64,000 nucleotides of DNA from assembly GCF_900110225.1 (NCBI RefSeq), contig NZ_FOCW01000001.1, forward strand, positions 1,341,937 to 1,405,936, given 5' to 3'. Both the position numbers and the translations under genes were made by a program. Under the pieces are notes generated by a model, which searched no databases, was not told the origin of the DNA, and saw nothing but the letters and a program-made list of their open reading frames with translations. This document shows positions 1-9,134 of the stretch, piece after piece; positions within the stretch are counted from its first letter, which is position 1; every line of letters begins with the position of its first letter. The DNA is from Allobrachymonas denitrificans DSM 15123 (GTDB lineage: Bacteria; Pseudomonadota; Gammaproteobacteria; Burkholderiales; Burkholderiaceae_C).

Positions 1-348
1 ATGTCGGCCGTCGAGCTCTACCAGTACGTATCCCACCTCAAGAGCAACAACCAGTCGGCACAGAACTACGAGATCCAGTTCTGGCGCAAGGTGTTCTACC
101 CGCTCAGCTGCCTGGTGATGGTGATCCTGGCACTGCCCTTTGCCTACCTGCACTTCCGCTCGGGCAACATCACCTCTGCGGTGTTTGGCGGCGTGGTGAT
201 CGGCATCAGCTTCTTCCTGCTCAACAACGTGTTCGGCTACATCGGCAACCTCAACGGCTGGGTGCCCTGGATTGCCGCGGCGATACCGAGCGTGATCTAC
301 ACCTTCATCTCGCTGGGGGCGTTTGTCTGGCTGGTGCTCAAGCGCTAG
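1..348 (+). CDS. lptG: LptG, LPS export permease (C-terminal part, cut by window start)
   Basis: This is the C-terminal 115 residues of an inner-membrane permease of the Lpt lipopolysaccharide exporter. LptG pairs with LptF and the ATPase LptB2 to extract LPS from the inner membrane. Visible are three hydrophobic segments (about residues 31-50, 57-77 and 86-112) and an LptF/LptG-type stretch starting ELYQYV. The gene is open at the left edge, so the apparent ATG at base 1 is probably internal. It ends at a TAG ahead of a tRNA gene. LptF and LptG look alike at this end; LptG is preferred because no further permease gene follows. Family assignment is firm, the F/G choice less so. Confidence 0.85.
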   Translation: MSAVELYQYVSHLKSNNQSAQNYEIQFWRKVFYPLSCLVMVILALPFAYLHFRSGNITSAVFGGVVIGISFFLLNNVFGYIGNLNGWVPWIAAAIPSVIYTFISLGAFVWLVLKR

Positions 349-429
349 CGTGGGCTGTACCGGCTTGGTTGTAGCCAGCAGAGGCATCAGCAACCGTCGC
401 ATCAATTTATGCAGAAAATTTTGAACAGC

Positions 430-459
430 TTGAAAATCACCAAAATGTAGCGCTATAAT
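430..459 (+). promoter_or_regulatory. Sigma-70 promoter of tRNA-Pro(CGG)
   Basis: TTGAAA at 430-435 and TATAAT at 454-459 are 18 bases apart. The expected start of transcription falls just before the tRNA at 469. Confidence 0.7.
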
Positions 460-468
460 CAAGGGCTT

Positions 469-545
469 CGGAGTATGGCGCAGCCTGGTAGCGCGTCTCG
501 TTCGGGACGAGAAGGTCGAAGGTTCGAATCCTTTTACTCCGACCA
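469..545 (+). tRNA. tRNA-Pro, anticodon CGG
   Basis: The 77-base cloverleaf is complete, with a 7-bp acceptor stem (CGGAGTA/TACTCCG), the D-arm, an anticodon loop TTCGGGA that gives CGG, the T-loop TTCGAAT, and an encoded CCA end. It reads CCG proline codons. It has its own promoter and terminator and is one of three proline tRNAs in this window. Confidence 0.97.
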
Positions 546-550
546 CATTG

Positions 551-585
551 AAAAGGGTTGCAGCATCCGTGCTGCAACCCTTTTT
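551..585 (+). terminator. Rho-independent terminator after tRNA-Pro(CGG)
   Basis: An 11-bp stem (GGGTTGCAGCA at 555-565 with its complement at 570-580) has loop TCCG and is followed by five T. Confidence 0.9.
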
Positions 586-700
586 CTATTCTGCATCGCT
601 GCAACAACGGCTTCAACATGCAGGACGGGAATAACTAGAGTTCTCTTTATATAATATCGCCCATAACGACCACCGCCGGTCTTTTTCCTCTCCGGGCATC

Positions 701-1642
701 ATGAACCTCCATCAATTCCGCTTCGTCCAGGAGGCGGTTCGCCGCAACCTCAACCTCACCGAAACCGCCAAGGCGCTTTTCACCTCGCAGCCGGGCGTCT
801 CCAAGGCCATCATCGAGCTCGAGGAAGAGCTGGGCGTGGACATCTTCGCGCGCCATGGCAAGCGCCTCAAGCACGTGACCGAGCCGGGCCAGCACATCCT
901 GGCCAGCATCGAGATCATCCAGCGCGAAGTGGCCAATCTCAAGCGCATCGGGGAACAGTTCAGCACGCAGGACAGCGGTCGCCTGAGCATCGCCGCCACC
1001 CATACGCAGGCGCGCTACGTGTTGCCGCTGCGCGTCGCCCAGCTGCGCCAGCGCTATCCCAAGGTGCAGGTCAGCCTGCACCAGGGCACGCCGGATCAGG
1101 TCGCGCGCATGCTGCAGGAAGAATCTGCCGAAATCGGCATCGCCACCGAATCGCTGGCCGACTATCCCGATCTGGTCACCCTGCCCTGCTATGACTGGCA
1201 GCACGTGCTGGTTGTGCCCGAGAACCATGTGCTGGCGCAGGAAGAGCGCATCACGCTGGAGCTGCTGGCCCAACAGCCGCTGATCACCTACCACCCCTCG
1301 TTCACCGGCCGCACCCGCATCGACCAGGCCTTTGCCCAGCGCCGCCTCACGCCGGACATCGTGCTCGAAGCCATCGATTCCGACGTCATCAGCACCTACG
1401 TGATGCATGGCTTGGGTGTGGGTATCGTGGCGGAAATGGTGATGACCCATGATCCCAAGCCGGGACTGGTGTACCGCCCGCTCGGTCATCTGTTCGGCAG
1501 CAACGTCACGCGCGTGGCCTTCAAGCGCGGGGTCTATCTGCGCAACTACGTGTACGAGTTTGCCGAGTACCTGAGCGACCGCCTGCCGCGCCAGCTCGTC
1601 ATGAAGGCCATGACCGGCCAGTTTGACGACTACGAGCTGTAA
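701..1642 (+). CDS. cysB: CysB-family LysR-type transcriptional regulator
   Basis: A 313-residue LysR-type activator. The N-terminal winged helix-turn-helix (about residues 1-60, with the SQPGVSKAI recognition segment) is followed by a long linker helix and a two-lobe effector domain (about 90-300). The opening MNLHQFRFVQEAVRRNLNLT is typical of CysB/Cbl rather than generic LysR proteins. CysB-type proteins control sulfate uptake and cysteine biosynthesis, sensing O-acetylserine or N-acetylserine. No cys gene is adjacent, so the regulon is inferred from the family only. The methionine aminotransferase 60 bases downstream on the same strand may be co-transcribed, which would fit a sulfur theme. 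Choice between cysB and cbl is uncertain. Confidence 0.85.
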   Translation: MNLHQFRFVQEAVRRNLNLTETAKALFTSQPGVSKAIIELEEELGVDIFARHGKRLKHVTEPGQHILASIEIIQREVANLKRIGEQFSTQDSGRLSIAATHTQARYVLPLRVAQLRQRYPKVQVSLHQGTPDQVARMLQEESAEIGIATESLADYPDLVTLPCYDWQHVLVVPENHVLAQEERITLELLAQQPLITYHPSFTGRTRIDQAFAQRRLTPDIVLEAIDSDVISTYVMHGLGVGIVAEMVMTHDPKPGLVYRPLGHLFGSNVTRVAFKRGVYLRNYVYEFAEYLSDRLPRQLVMKAMTGQFDDYEL

Positions 1643-1701
1643 GCACCCCGCACCGCCTTGCCGCCCGCCGCCGGAACCGCCGGCCGGGCTTCGGAGATTT
1701 C

Positions 1702-2877
1702 ATGAGCGATACCCTGCACACCCCTGCCGTTTCCTCACGCCTGCCTGCCGTCGGCACCACGATTTTTTCCGTCATGTCCGCGCTGGCCCAGCAGCATGAA
1801 GCGGTGAACCTTGGACAGGGCTTTCCGGATTTTCCGTGCGATCCCAAGCTGATTGACGCCGTGCACCGGGCCATGCTCGCGGGCCACAACCAGTATCCGC
1901 CCATGCCCGGCGTGCCGGCGCTGCGACAGGCAATTGCAGCCAAGATCCAATGCCTGTACGGCCAGGCCTTTGACGCCGATGCGAGCATCACCGTGACAGC
2001 CGGCGCGACACAGGCACTGCTCACCTGCCTGCTCGCCGTGGTGCAGCCAGGGGACGAAGTGATCGTGCTGGAGCCCTGCTACGACAGCTACCTGCCCGGC
2101 ATCGCCATGGCCGGCGGCATCCCGGTGCGTGTTCCCCTCACTCCGGGCAGCTTCCGGCCCGATTTTGACCGTATTGCCGCCGCGCTGACCCCGCGCACGC
2201 GCGCCATCCTGATCAACACTCCGCACAATCCGTCGGGAACGGTGTGGAGCGAGGAGGACATGCTGCGCCTGCAGCACCTGCTGGACGGGACGGACGTGAT
2301 CGTCATCAGCGACGAGGTGTACGAGCACATGGTGTTTGATGGCGCGCCGCATTGCAGCGTGACACGCTACCCGGCTCTGGCCGCCCGCAGCATGATCGTG
2401 AGCAGCTTCGGCAAGACCTACCATGTGACGGGCTGGAAGGTCGGCTATGTGGCGGCACCGCCGGCGCTGACGGCCGAGTTCCGCAAGATCCACCAATTCA
2501 ACGTGTTCACCGTGAACACGCCGATGCAGCACGGGCTGGCCGACTACATGCGCGATCCCCAGCCCTATCTGCAATTGCCGGTCTTCTACCAGCGCAAGCG
2601 CGATCTGTTTGCCGAAGGGCTACGTTCCACACGTCTGCAGCTGCTGCCATGCACCGGCACCTACTTCCAGTGCGTGCGCTACGGCGATCTTTCGGTGCCC
2701 GAGCGGGATCTTTCCGAAGGGGAATTCTGCCAATGGCTGACGCGTGAAGTGGGGGTGGCGGCAATTCCGCTCTCTGCCTTCTATGCAGACGGCTTCGAGC
2801 AGAAGATCATCCGCTTCTGTTTTGCCAAGCGTGACGAAACGCTGGCGCTCGCACTGGAGCGCCTGGCACGCCTGTGA
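1702..2877 (+). CDS. Methionine aminotransferase (YbdL-like, PLP class I/II)
   Basis: A 391-residue fold-type I PLP aminotransferase. Visible are the N-terminal NLGQGFPDF and NQYPPMPG motifs, the NTPHNPSGTV loop (about 173-182), DEVYEHMVF, and the PLP-lysine segment SSFGKTYHVTGWK (about 234-246). These match the kynurenine/methionine aminotransferase branch (YbdL, also used as the last step of methionine salvage). The likely role is interconversion of 4-methylthio-2-oxobutanoate and methionine in the cytosol. It lies just behind the CysB-type regulator. Substrate is inferred from family resemblance; kynurenine or another hydrophobic amino acid cannot be excluded. Confidence 0.85.
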   Translation: MSDTLHTPAVSSRLPAVGTTIFSVMSALAQQHEAVNLGQGFPDFPCDPKLIDAVHRAMLAGHNQYPPMPGVPALRQAIAAKIQCLYGQAFDADASITVTAGATQALLTCLLAVVQPGDEVIVLEPCYDSYLPGIAMAGGIPVRVPLTPGSFRPDFDRIAAALTPRTRAILINTPHNPSGTVWSEEDMLRLQHLLDGTDVIVISDEVYEHMVFDGAPHCSVTRYPALAARSMIVSSFGKTYHVTGWKVGYVAAPPALTAEFRKIHQFNVFTVNTPMQHGLADYMRDPQPYLQLPVFYQRKRDLFAEGLRSTRLQLLPCTGTYFQCVRYGDLSVPERDLSEGEFCQWLTREVGVAAIPLSAFYADGFEQKIIRFCFAKRDETLALALERLARL

Positions 2878-2882
2878 AGGTC

Positions 2883-2905
2883 TAGCCCCCGCAATAAGGG
2901 GGCTA
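2883..2905. other. Hairpin between convergent genes
   Basis: TAGCCCCC and GGGGGCTA form an 8-bp stem with a 7-base loop between the aminotransferase and the convergent lipoprotein gene. Neither side has a T-run, so it is at best a weak terminator. Confidence 0.4.
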
Positions 2906-2908
2906 CGC

Positions 2909-3271
2909 TTACTTGCTGGCCGCAGCTTCCTGGGCGCGCTTGGCGGCAGCTTCAGCTTTCTGCAGTGCGGTGTTGGCAGCGGCCTTGCCTTCGGCCGCAG
3001 CTTCCTGCATGGCTGCCTTGCCGTCCGCTGCGGCATCCTTCATGGTGCTCTTGGCGCGCTCGGCGGCGGCTGCAGCCTTTTCGGCAGCGGCAGACGCCGC
3101 AGTGGCAGCCGCCTTGCCAGCCATCTCGGCCGCAGAAGCCGCCTGATCAACGGCAGCGTTAGCCTGCGCTGCTGCGCGCTCATCCTTGGTCGTCTCTTCC
3201 TTCTTGCCACAGGCAGCCACGGACATGGCGGCAACCAGGGATGCAACAAGCAGGGTGCGTTGGAATTTCAT
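2909..3271 (-). CDS. Small Ala-rich lipoprotein of unknown function
   Basis: A 120-residue predicted lipoprotein with a signal peptide, lipobox VAAC (Cys21) and then GKKEETT. The rest is almost entirely Ala, Lys, Glu and Ser in long helical stretches and could form an extended coiled rod in the periplasm. The N-terminal 21 residues and the QAASAAEMAG/TAASAA segments closely resemble those of the cytochrome c lipoprotein encoded just upstream on the same strand. Function is unknown. A spacer or tether role is a guess from composition. Confidence 0.7.
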   Translation of the reverse strand: MKFQRTLLVASLVAAMSVAACGKKEETTKDERAAAQANAAVDQAASAAEMAGKAAATAASAAAEKAAAAAERAKSTMKDAAADGKAAMQEAAAEGKAAANTALQKAEAAAKRAQEAAASK

Positions 3272-3410
3272 GGGGTTCCTCGAGATGTGGCTGATTGGGT
3301 AAAGACTGACAGTTTCATGACGACACCGTCATGTGCGACTGTAGCGGATTCCCCTGCTTACGTGCAAGTCCACCTGCAACACGATGCAAACGGCAGACAA
3401 CACAGAACCC

Positions 3411-3442
3411 CGAAAAAGCAAAAGGCCGCCCGAAGGCGGCCT
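3411..3442 (-). terminator. Terminator of the cytochrome c gene
   Basis: AGGCCGCC (3423-3430) and GGCGGCCT (3435-3442) form an 8-bp stem. On the minus strand it is followed by TTTTGCTTTTT. Confidence 0.8.
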
Positions 3443-3463
3443 CCTGTCGAATCCCGGAGGGGA

Positions 3464-4036
3464 TTACTTGGCGTGGCTGACCATGTACATCACGGCAGCT
3501 TTCACGTCCTCGTCAGGAGCGGTGGAGCCACCCTTGGGAGGCATCACGCCCTTCTGGCCAGTGAAGCCCTCGATGGAGTGCTTGAACAGGGTTTCTTCGC
3601 CTTGAGCGATACGGGGAGCCCAGTCAGCCTTGTCATCCAGCTTGGGAGCACCGGCAACGCCAGCAGCGTGGCAAGCCTGGCAGGTGGACTTGTACAGGGC
3701 TTCGCCCTTGGCCAGGTCGAGGCCGGCGGCGGCGCCAGCGGCGGCACCGGTCACGGCAGCAGAAGCAGCGCCGGCAGCGGCAGATGCAGCGTCCACAGCG
3801 GAAGCAGCAGCAGCGGCCGTGGCAGCAGCAGCGTTGTCGACGGCGGAAGCAGCGCTGTCAACGGCTGCGGAAGCAGCGGTCACGGCAGCGGAACCGGCCA
3901 TTTCGACGGAAGAAGCGGCCATGTCGGCAGCGGAAGCTGCCTGGCTGGCGGCAGCGGAGTCTTCCTTCTGGCCGCAGGCAGTGAGGGCTGCAGCAGCAGC
4001 GATGGTCAGGGCGAGCAGAGAGCGTTGAACGTTCAT
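3464..4036 (-). CDS. Cytochrome c5-type lipoprotein with long Ala-rich linker
   Basis: The ATG at 4036 is chosen because AAGGAA lies seven bases ahead and a lipoprotein signal starts there; this gives 190 residues. The lipobox is LTAC (Cys21). An Ala/Ser/Val-rich linker spans about residues 25-105. The C-terminal c-type haem domain has CQACH (119-123) and the probable axial Met in GVMPPKGG (Met165). This resembles the short cytochrome c5/c-555 electron carriers of the periplasm, here membrane-anchored through lipid. The partner is unknown. A downstream terminator suggests a single-gene unit. The linker shares its composition and signal sequence with the neighbouring lipoprotein. Confidence 0.88.
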   Translation of the reverse strand: MNVQRSLLALTIAAAAALTACGQKEDSAAASQAASAADMAASSVEMAGSAAVTAASAAVDSAASAVDNAAAATAAAAASAVDAASAAAGAASAAVTGAAAGAAAGLDLAKGEALYKSTCQACHAAGVAGAPKLDDKADWAPRIAQGEETLFKHSIEGFTGQKGVMPPKGGSTAPDEDVKAAVMYMVSHAK

Positions 4037-4227
4037 GATTTGTTCCTTCGGTTCATTGGAAAAGTCAGAGTCAGGCACTTTCCGGTAACTTCTGTGGCAA
4101 AGCGCTGCCGACGGGTGCCACTGTAACGGCCCCTGCCCTCATTGTGTGTCAGACAACTGCCACTTGTGAGGTTATTGTCAGGAAACTTGTTACACGGTGC
4201 CGGATAACAACGGTCTCTTGATTCCGC

Positions 4228-7200
4228 TCAATACACCAGTTGCTGCCAGGCCTTCTCGAGTCGTTTTACGCTGACAGGTTGCGGCGTACGCAACTCCTGG
4301 GCAAAGAAGCTCACCCGCAGTTCCTCCAGCAGCCAGCGGAATTCCTGCATGCGGACGTCCAGCTGCCCCTTGCGCTCTGCCACCAGTCGCCAGTAGCGCT
4401 GTTCCAGTGGCTTGTGCTCCGCCATTTTCTGGGCATCTCGGGCAGGATCGGCGCGCAGCTTGTCCAGACGCAGGGTGATGGCCTTGAGGTAACGCGGCAG
4501 ATGCTGCAGCTGCGGCCAGGGCGTTTCGGCCAGAAAGCGTTTGCCGCACAGGCGCTGCAGCTGCTGCGTGGCATCGGCCACCGCGTCGGGCTGTATCTTC
4601 GTATCCTTGATCTTGCGGCTGGCCACGGCAAATTCGGTCAGCACCACACCCGCCTGACGGGCCACTTCCTGCGCAATCAGGCTCAGGCGGCCGCGGCCTT
4701 CGTCCACCCGTTTGGCAAAGGCCTCGGCATCGGTCGGCAGCGAATCACCCAGAAAAGCCCGGTCCATGGCCACGTCCAGGATCTGCTGGCGCAATTCCTC
4801 CGCAGTGCCCAGCGGCATGTACGCCGCTGCCATCTTCTGGAAGTCCGGCAGGTTTTTTTCCAGATACTTGAGCGCATCCTTCACCTGCAGGGCAAACAGC
4901 CGGCGCAGGCCAGAGCGGTGACGCGCTGCTGCCACTTCCGGTTCGTCGAACACCTCGATGCTGACGGCATTGCCCTGGTCGATCAGGGCAGGAAAGCCGA
5001 TCAACGTCTGGCGGCCACGGCGCATCTCCATGATCTCCGGCAGTTCGCCGAAGGACCAACTGGTGTAGCGCTGGTCTTCCGGCAGCTCCGTGGCCTTGGA
5101 GGCGCCTGCTCCCTGTCTGGCAGGCTTGTCTGCCTGTGCCCGGTTGGAATGGAGCTTTTCGTCGCCTTTTCGCGCCCCGGCTCCGGCGTGCGGATTCGCT
5201 CCACCTGTCTGCTGTGCATCGGGTGGGGCACTGCGCAGATCCTGCCGCAACACGGCCAGTGCCTGGAAGGCTCCGCGCGCCTGGCTGCCCAGTTCGGCCT
5301 TGAGTGCGCCCAGGTTGCGCCCCATGCCGAGCTGGCGGCCATGCTCGTCCGTCACACGCAGGTTCATGAACAGATGCGCAGGCAGCATGTCCAGCTTGAA
5401 ATCATTGCGCTTCACGTCCAGGCTGGTCTGGTCGCGCACGGCCTTGAGCAGCGCATCCGTCAGGCTGCCCTTGGCAAAGCCCGGATCCTGCTGCAGCTGG
5501 GCCGCCAGACGCGTGGCACTTTCCGGCAGCGGCACAAAGCGGCTGCGCGGGCGTTGCGGCAGGCTCTTGAGCAGGGCCTGGATCTTGTCCTTGAGCATGC
5601 CGGGCACCAGCCATTCGGCGCGGTCTTCGCTCACCTGGTTCAGTGCGAACAGCGGCACTTCGACTGTCACGCCGTCACGCGCATCGCCGGGCTGGTGCAG
5701 ATACGTCGCGCGACAATCCACACCGCCCAGGCGGATGGTGCGCGGGAACAGGTCGGTCGTGATGCCGGCCGCTTCGTGCCGCATCAGTTCTTCCCGGCTG
5801 ATCTGCAGCAGCCTGGGCTGACTCTTGCTGGCGCTGCGGAACCATTTTTCCAGCTGGTGCGCATTGGTGACATCAGCCGGAATCTGCGCATCGTAGAAGG
5901 CGTAGATCAGCTCGTCATCCACCAGCACGTCCTGCCGGCGCGACTTGTGCTCCAGCTCCTCAACCTGCCGCACCATCTTGCGGTTGGCGGCCAGAAAAGG
6001 CAGCGACGATTCCCAATCGTCGCCCACCAGCGCCTGACGAATGAAGATCTCGCGCGCGCTGACCGGATCAATACGGTCGTAATCCACGCGGCGGTTGTTG
6101 TAGACCACGATGCCGTAGAGCGTGGCGCGTTCCAGCGCCACCACCTTGCCGGCCTTCTTCTCCCAGTGCGGATCCAGCAGCTGCTTGCGCAGCAGGTGAC
6201 CACCCACCTCTTCCAGCCATTGCGGCTCGATATTGGCAATGCCGCGGCCGAACAGGCGCGTGGTCTCCACCAGCTCCGCGCAGGCAATCCAGCGCCCGGG
6301 CTTCTTGCGCAGGTGCGCGCCCGGATGGCGCCAGAACTTGATGCCGCGCGCGCCCAGATACCAGTCTTCGTCCTCGCTCTTGACACCGACGTTGCCCAGC
6401 AGGCCCGCCAGCATGCTCTGGTGCAGCTGGGCGTAGCTGGCTGGCGCCACATTGTGCTTCCAGCCCTGCTCGCCCGCCACCGTCAGCAACTGGCTGTGGA
6501 TGTCGCGCCATTCGCGCACGCGGCGCACGTTGATGAAGTTCTGGCGCAGCAGGGATTCGTACTGGCGATTGCTGAGCTTGTGGGTTGGTGCGGTGCCGGA
6601 AGCGCTTACGGCGTTGGCAGGCTGCAAACGGGCTGCCTGCGCCTGCGGGCCCTTGCCTGTGCCCGCCTGGCCCCGAGGCCCCTTGCCTGCTGGTTCCGGC
6701 TGATTCGCCGAAGCCTCTTGCGGAGCCGCCACCAGACGCTGCGCCACCGGCAGCACCGCCAGCGAAGCGCACTTGCGCGACTGCGCTGCCTGTTGCGCAC
6801 GCGCCGACGGCAGTGATGGTGTTCCACCCCGCGCCTCATGCAGCCATTGCCACAGCTTCAGCGTGCTGACAAACTCGCTTTTCTCGTCATCGAACTTGGC
6901 CTGCACCTGATCGGCCTGGGCCTGCTGTTCCAGCGGACGGTCGCGCACGTCCTGCACGCTCAGCGCGGAAGCGATCACCAGCGCCTCGTCCAGCGCACCA
7001 CGGGCATTCGCTTCCAGCAGAATGCGGCCGATGCGGGGGTCCAGCGGCAGACGCGACAGCGCCCGACCCACATCAGTCAACTGATTCGCCCCGTCCACCG
7101 CTCCCAGTTCGTTGAGCAACTGGTAGCCATCGGCAATCGCCTTGGGACGCGGCGCTTCCAGGAACGGAAAGCGCTCCACTTCGCCCAGATGCAGCGACTG

Positions 7201-8409
7201 CATGCGCAGAATCACTCCCGCCAGCGAGGAACGCAGGATCTCGGGATCGGTAAAGCGCGGCCGGCTGTTGAAATCCTTCTCGTCATACAGGCGGATGCAG
7301 ATGCCGTTGGCGACGCGGCCGCAGCGGCCTGCACGCTGGTTAGCCGCCGCCTGGCTGACCGGCTCCACCAGCAGCTGCTCCACCTTGTTGCGGTAGCTGT
7401 AGCGTTTTACACGCGCCGTACCGGCATCGATCACGTAGCGGATGCCAGGCACCGTGAGCGAGGTTTCTGCCACGTTGGTGGCCAGCACGATGCGGCGGCC
7501 ACCGTGGCTGTCGAACACCCGGTCCTGTTCGGCCTGGCTCAGGCGGGCAAACAGCGGCAACACCTCGGTGTTGCGCAGCACCGGGCTGTGGCTCAGGTGC
7601 TTGCGCAAATGGTCGGCCGCCTCGCGGATTTCGCGCTCGCCAGGCAGGAAAACCAGAATGTCGCCGCTCTCCGCCGGCAAACGCCAGAGCTCATCCACCG
7701 CATCGGCAATGGCGGTGTTCAAGTCCGTGTCCTTGCTCTCCTCGAACGGACGGTAACGCACCTCCACCGGATACAGCCGCCCCGACACCATCAGCACCGG
7801 CGCCGGCCCCTTGCGCGAGGCAAAATGCCGGGCAAAACGGTCGGCATCAATGGTGGCCGATGTGACGATGACCTTCAGGTCGGGGCGCCGCGGCAGGATC
7901 TCCTTGAGGTAGCCAAGCAGGAAGTCGATGTTCAGGCTGCGTTCGTGTGCCTCGTCGATGATCAACGTGTCATACGCATGGAGCAGCGGATCGCTCTGCG
8001 TTTCGGCCAGCAGGATGCCGTCCGTCATCAGCTTGACGGACGCGCCCTTGTGCAGGCGATCCTGGAAGCGCACCTTGTAGCCCACGACTTCGCCCAGCGG
8101 CGTCTTGAGTTCTTCGGCAATGCGCCTGGCCACGCTGCTGGCAGCGATCCGGCGCGGCTGGGTATGGCCGATCAGGCGTGGCTTGTCGCCAGCGCGCGCG
8201 TGCATGGCGCCACGGCCCAGCGCCAGCGCAATCTTGGGCAACTGCGTGGTCTTGCCCGAGCCGGTCTCGCCGCAGACGATGACCACCTGGTGCCCGCGCA
8301 CCGCCGCCATGATCTCATCGCGCCGGGAAGATACCGGCAGGTTTTCAGGGAACTCGATCAGCAATGTGAAGCCTGCCTGGCAGCCACAGGCCCACCAGCA
8401 AATAGACAA
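4228..8409 (-). CDS. hrpA: HrpA-type DEAH-box ATP-dependent RNA helicase
   Basis: An RNA helicase of the DEAH/RHA family, 1393 residues from a TTG at 8409. Walker A GETGSGKTT is at 47-55, DEAH at 152-155, then VTSATID and the QRAGRCGR arginine-finger motif VI, followed by helicase-associated, OB-fold and the long DUF3418-type C-terminal domains. HrpA acts on mRNA and rescues stalled or collided ribosomes in E. coli. Two low-complexity Ala/Gln/Gly/Pro stretches (about residues 525-610 and 1056-1110) interrupt conserved parts. No ATG or strong ribosome binding site precedes the helicase core, so the start is uncertain; a TTG at 8364 also remains possible. Confidence 0.9.
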   Translation of the reverse strand: MSICWWACGCQAGFTLLIEFPENLPVSSRRDEIMAAVRGHQVVIVCGETGSGKTTQLPKIALALGRGAMHARAGDKPRLIGHTQPRRIAASSVARRIAEELKTPLGEVVGYKVRFQDRLHKGASVKLMTDGILLAETQSDPLLHAYDTLIIDEAHERSLNIDFLLGYLKEILPRRPDLKVIVTSATIDADRFARHFASRKGPAPVLMVSGRLYPVEVRYRPFEESKDTDLNTAIADAVDELWRLPAESGDILVFLPGEREIREAADHLRKHLSHSPVLRNTEVLPLFARLSQAEQDRVFDSHGGRRIVLATNVAETSLTVPGIRYVIDAGTARVKRYSYRNKVEQLLVEPVSQAAANQRAGRCGRVANGICIRLYDEKDFNSRPRFTDPEILRSSLAGVILRMQSLHLGEVERFPFLEAPRPKAIADGYQLLNELGAVDGANQLTDVGRALSRLPLDPRIGRILLEANARGALDEALVIASALSVQDVRDRPLEQQAQADQVQAKFDDEKSEFVSTLKLWQWLHEARGGTPSLPSARAQQAAQSRKCASLAVLPVAQRLVAAPQEASANQPEPAGKGPRGQAGTGKGPQAQAARLQPANAVSASGTAPTHKLSNRQYESLLRQNFINVRRVREWRDIHSQLLTVAGEQGWKHNVAPASYAQLHQSMLAGLLGNVGVKSEDEDWYLGARGIKFWRHPGAHLRKKPGRWIACAELVETTRLFGRGIANIEPQWLEEVGGHLLRKQLLDPHWEKKAGKVVALERATLYGIVVYNNRRVDYDRIDPVSAREIFIRQALVGDDWESSLPFLAANRKMVRQVEELEHKSRRQDVLVDDELIYAFYDAQIPADVTNAHQLEKWFRSASKSQPRLLQISREELMRHEAAGITTDLFPRTIRLGGVDCRATYLHQPGDARDGVTVEVPLFALNQVSEDRAEWLVPGMLKDKIQALLKSLPQRPRSRFVPLPESATRLAAQLQQDPGFAKGSLTDALLKAVRDQTSLDVKRNDFKLDMLPAHLFMNLRVTDEHGRQLGMGRNLGALKAELGSQARGAFQALAVLRQDLRSAPPDAQQTGGANPHAGAGARKGDEKLHSNRAQADKPARQGAGASKATELPEDQRYTSWSFGELPEIMEMRRGRQTLIGFPALIDQGNAVSIEVFDEPEVAAARHRSGLRRLFALQVKDALKYLEKNLPDFQKMAAAYMPLGTAEELRQQILDVAMDRAFLGDSLPTDAEAFAKRVDEGRGRLSLIAQEVARQAGVVLTEFAVASRKIKDTKIQPDAVADATQQLQRLCGKRFLAETPWPQLQHLPRYLKAITLRLDKLRADPARDAQKMAEHKPLEQRYWRLVAERKGQLDVRMQEFRWLLEELRVSFFAQELRTPQPVSVKRLEKAWQQLVY

Positions 8410-8459
8410 AAATGTAATTATCCCTGATCACGCCCCCGGTACAGGAACGCATCCGGAAA

Positions 8460-9134
8460 TTACCGGAGATAACCCTGGGCGAACGCCTTGCTCACTGCCT
8501 GGGCACGCGACCGAACCTGCAGCTTGCGATAGATATTCTTGAGGTGTGCGCTCGCCGTCTGCGCACTGATACCCAGTTCCTCCCCCACTTCAGCACTGGT
8601 ATGGCCTTTGGCCACCAGTTGCAAGACCTCCTGCTCGCGGGACGTCAGAAGCTCGCCATCCCGGGAGTCCTTGCCCCCCAAGTGGTGGATCGTCCTGCGA
8701 GCGGCTCCATCGCGCAGTCTTGGCAGCAAGCGGCGAGTAACGCTGGCGGTCAAGGGCGCCCCACCGTGCATCACCTCGACAACGGCATCGCCGTAGCTGA
8801 CAAACCACGAGCTCTTGACGAGATACCCGGTAGCGCCCCTGTCAAAAGCATGCACCGCCTCCATCTCGTCGTCGCGCGTGGAAGTCGCGATCACTTCGAC
8901 CAGCGGCATGCTCTGCTTGATGTGGCCGATCACGTCAAGGCATTGCACGTCCTGCAGATGGAGATCAAGCAGCATGACATCGAAATCCTATTGAGTCAGT
9001 ATGCGCCTCACTTCCTTCACGGAGCTGGCAACTGCACACAACTCGATCCGCTCGTCCTTCTGCAGCTCGCAACCGATCACGCGCCGGGCATGCGTATTTC
9101 CTTCCGCCAGTACTACCTGTATCGGTCGACCCAT
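8460..9134 (-). pseudogene. LuxR/FixJ-type response regulator interrupted by an in-frame amber codon
   Basis: From ATG 9134 the frame gives a good receiver-domain N-terminus for 48 codons (ending RRILTQ), then TAG at 8988-8990. The same frame continues without shift as DFDVMLLDLHLQDV, the strand that carries the phospho-acceptor Asp. It runs on through the receiver and a LuxR helix-turn-helix (LTSREQEVLQLV...TASAHLKNIYRKL) to 8460. The acidic pocket is also degenerate (AEGN where DD is usual). A shorter 171-residue product could restart at ATG 8975. The gene faces away from the repeat-protein export genes, as CsgD-type regulators often sit next to curli genes. No sensor kinase is nearby. Confidence 0.7.

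Noticed and set aside
2744..4126. A 460-residue plus-strand frame opposite the two lipoproteins
   Set aside because: Its Ala/Gly/Ser-rich run is the antisense of Ala-rich coding; there is no good start or motif, and the opposite strand has lipoboxes and a CxxCH.
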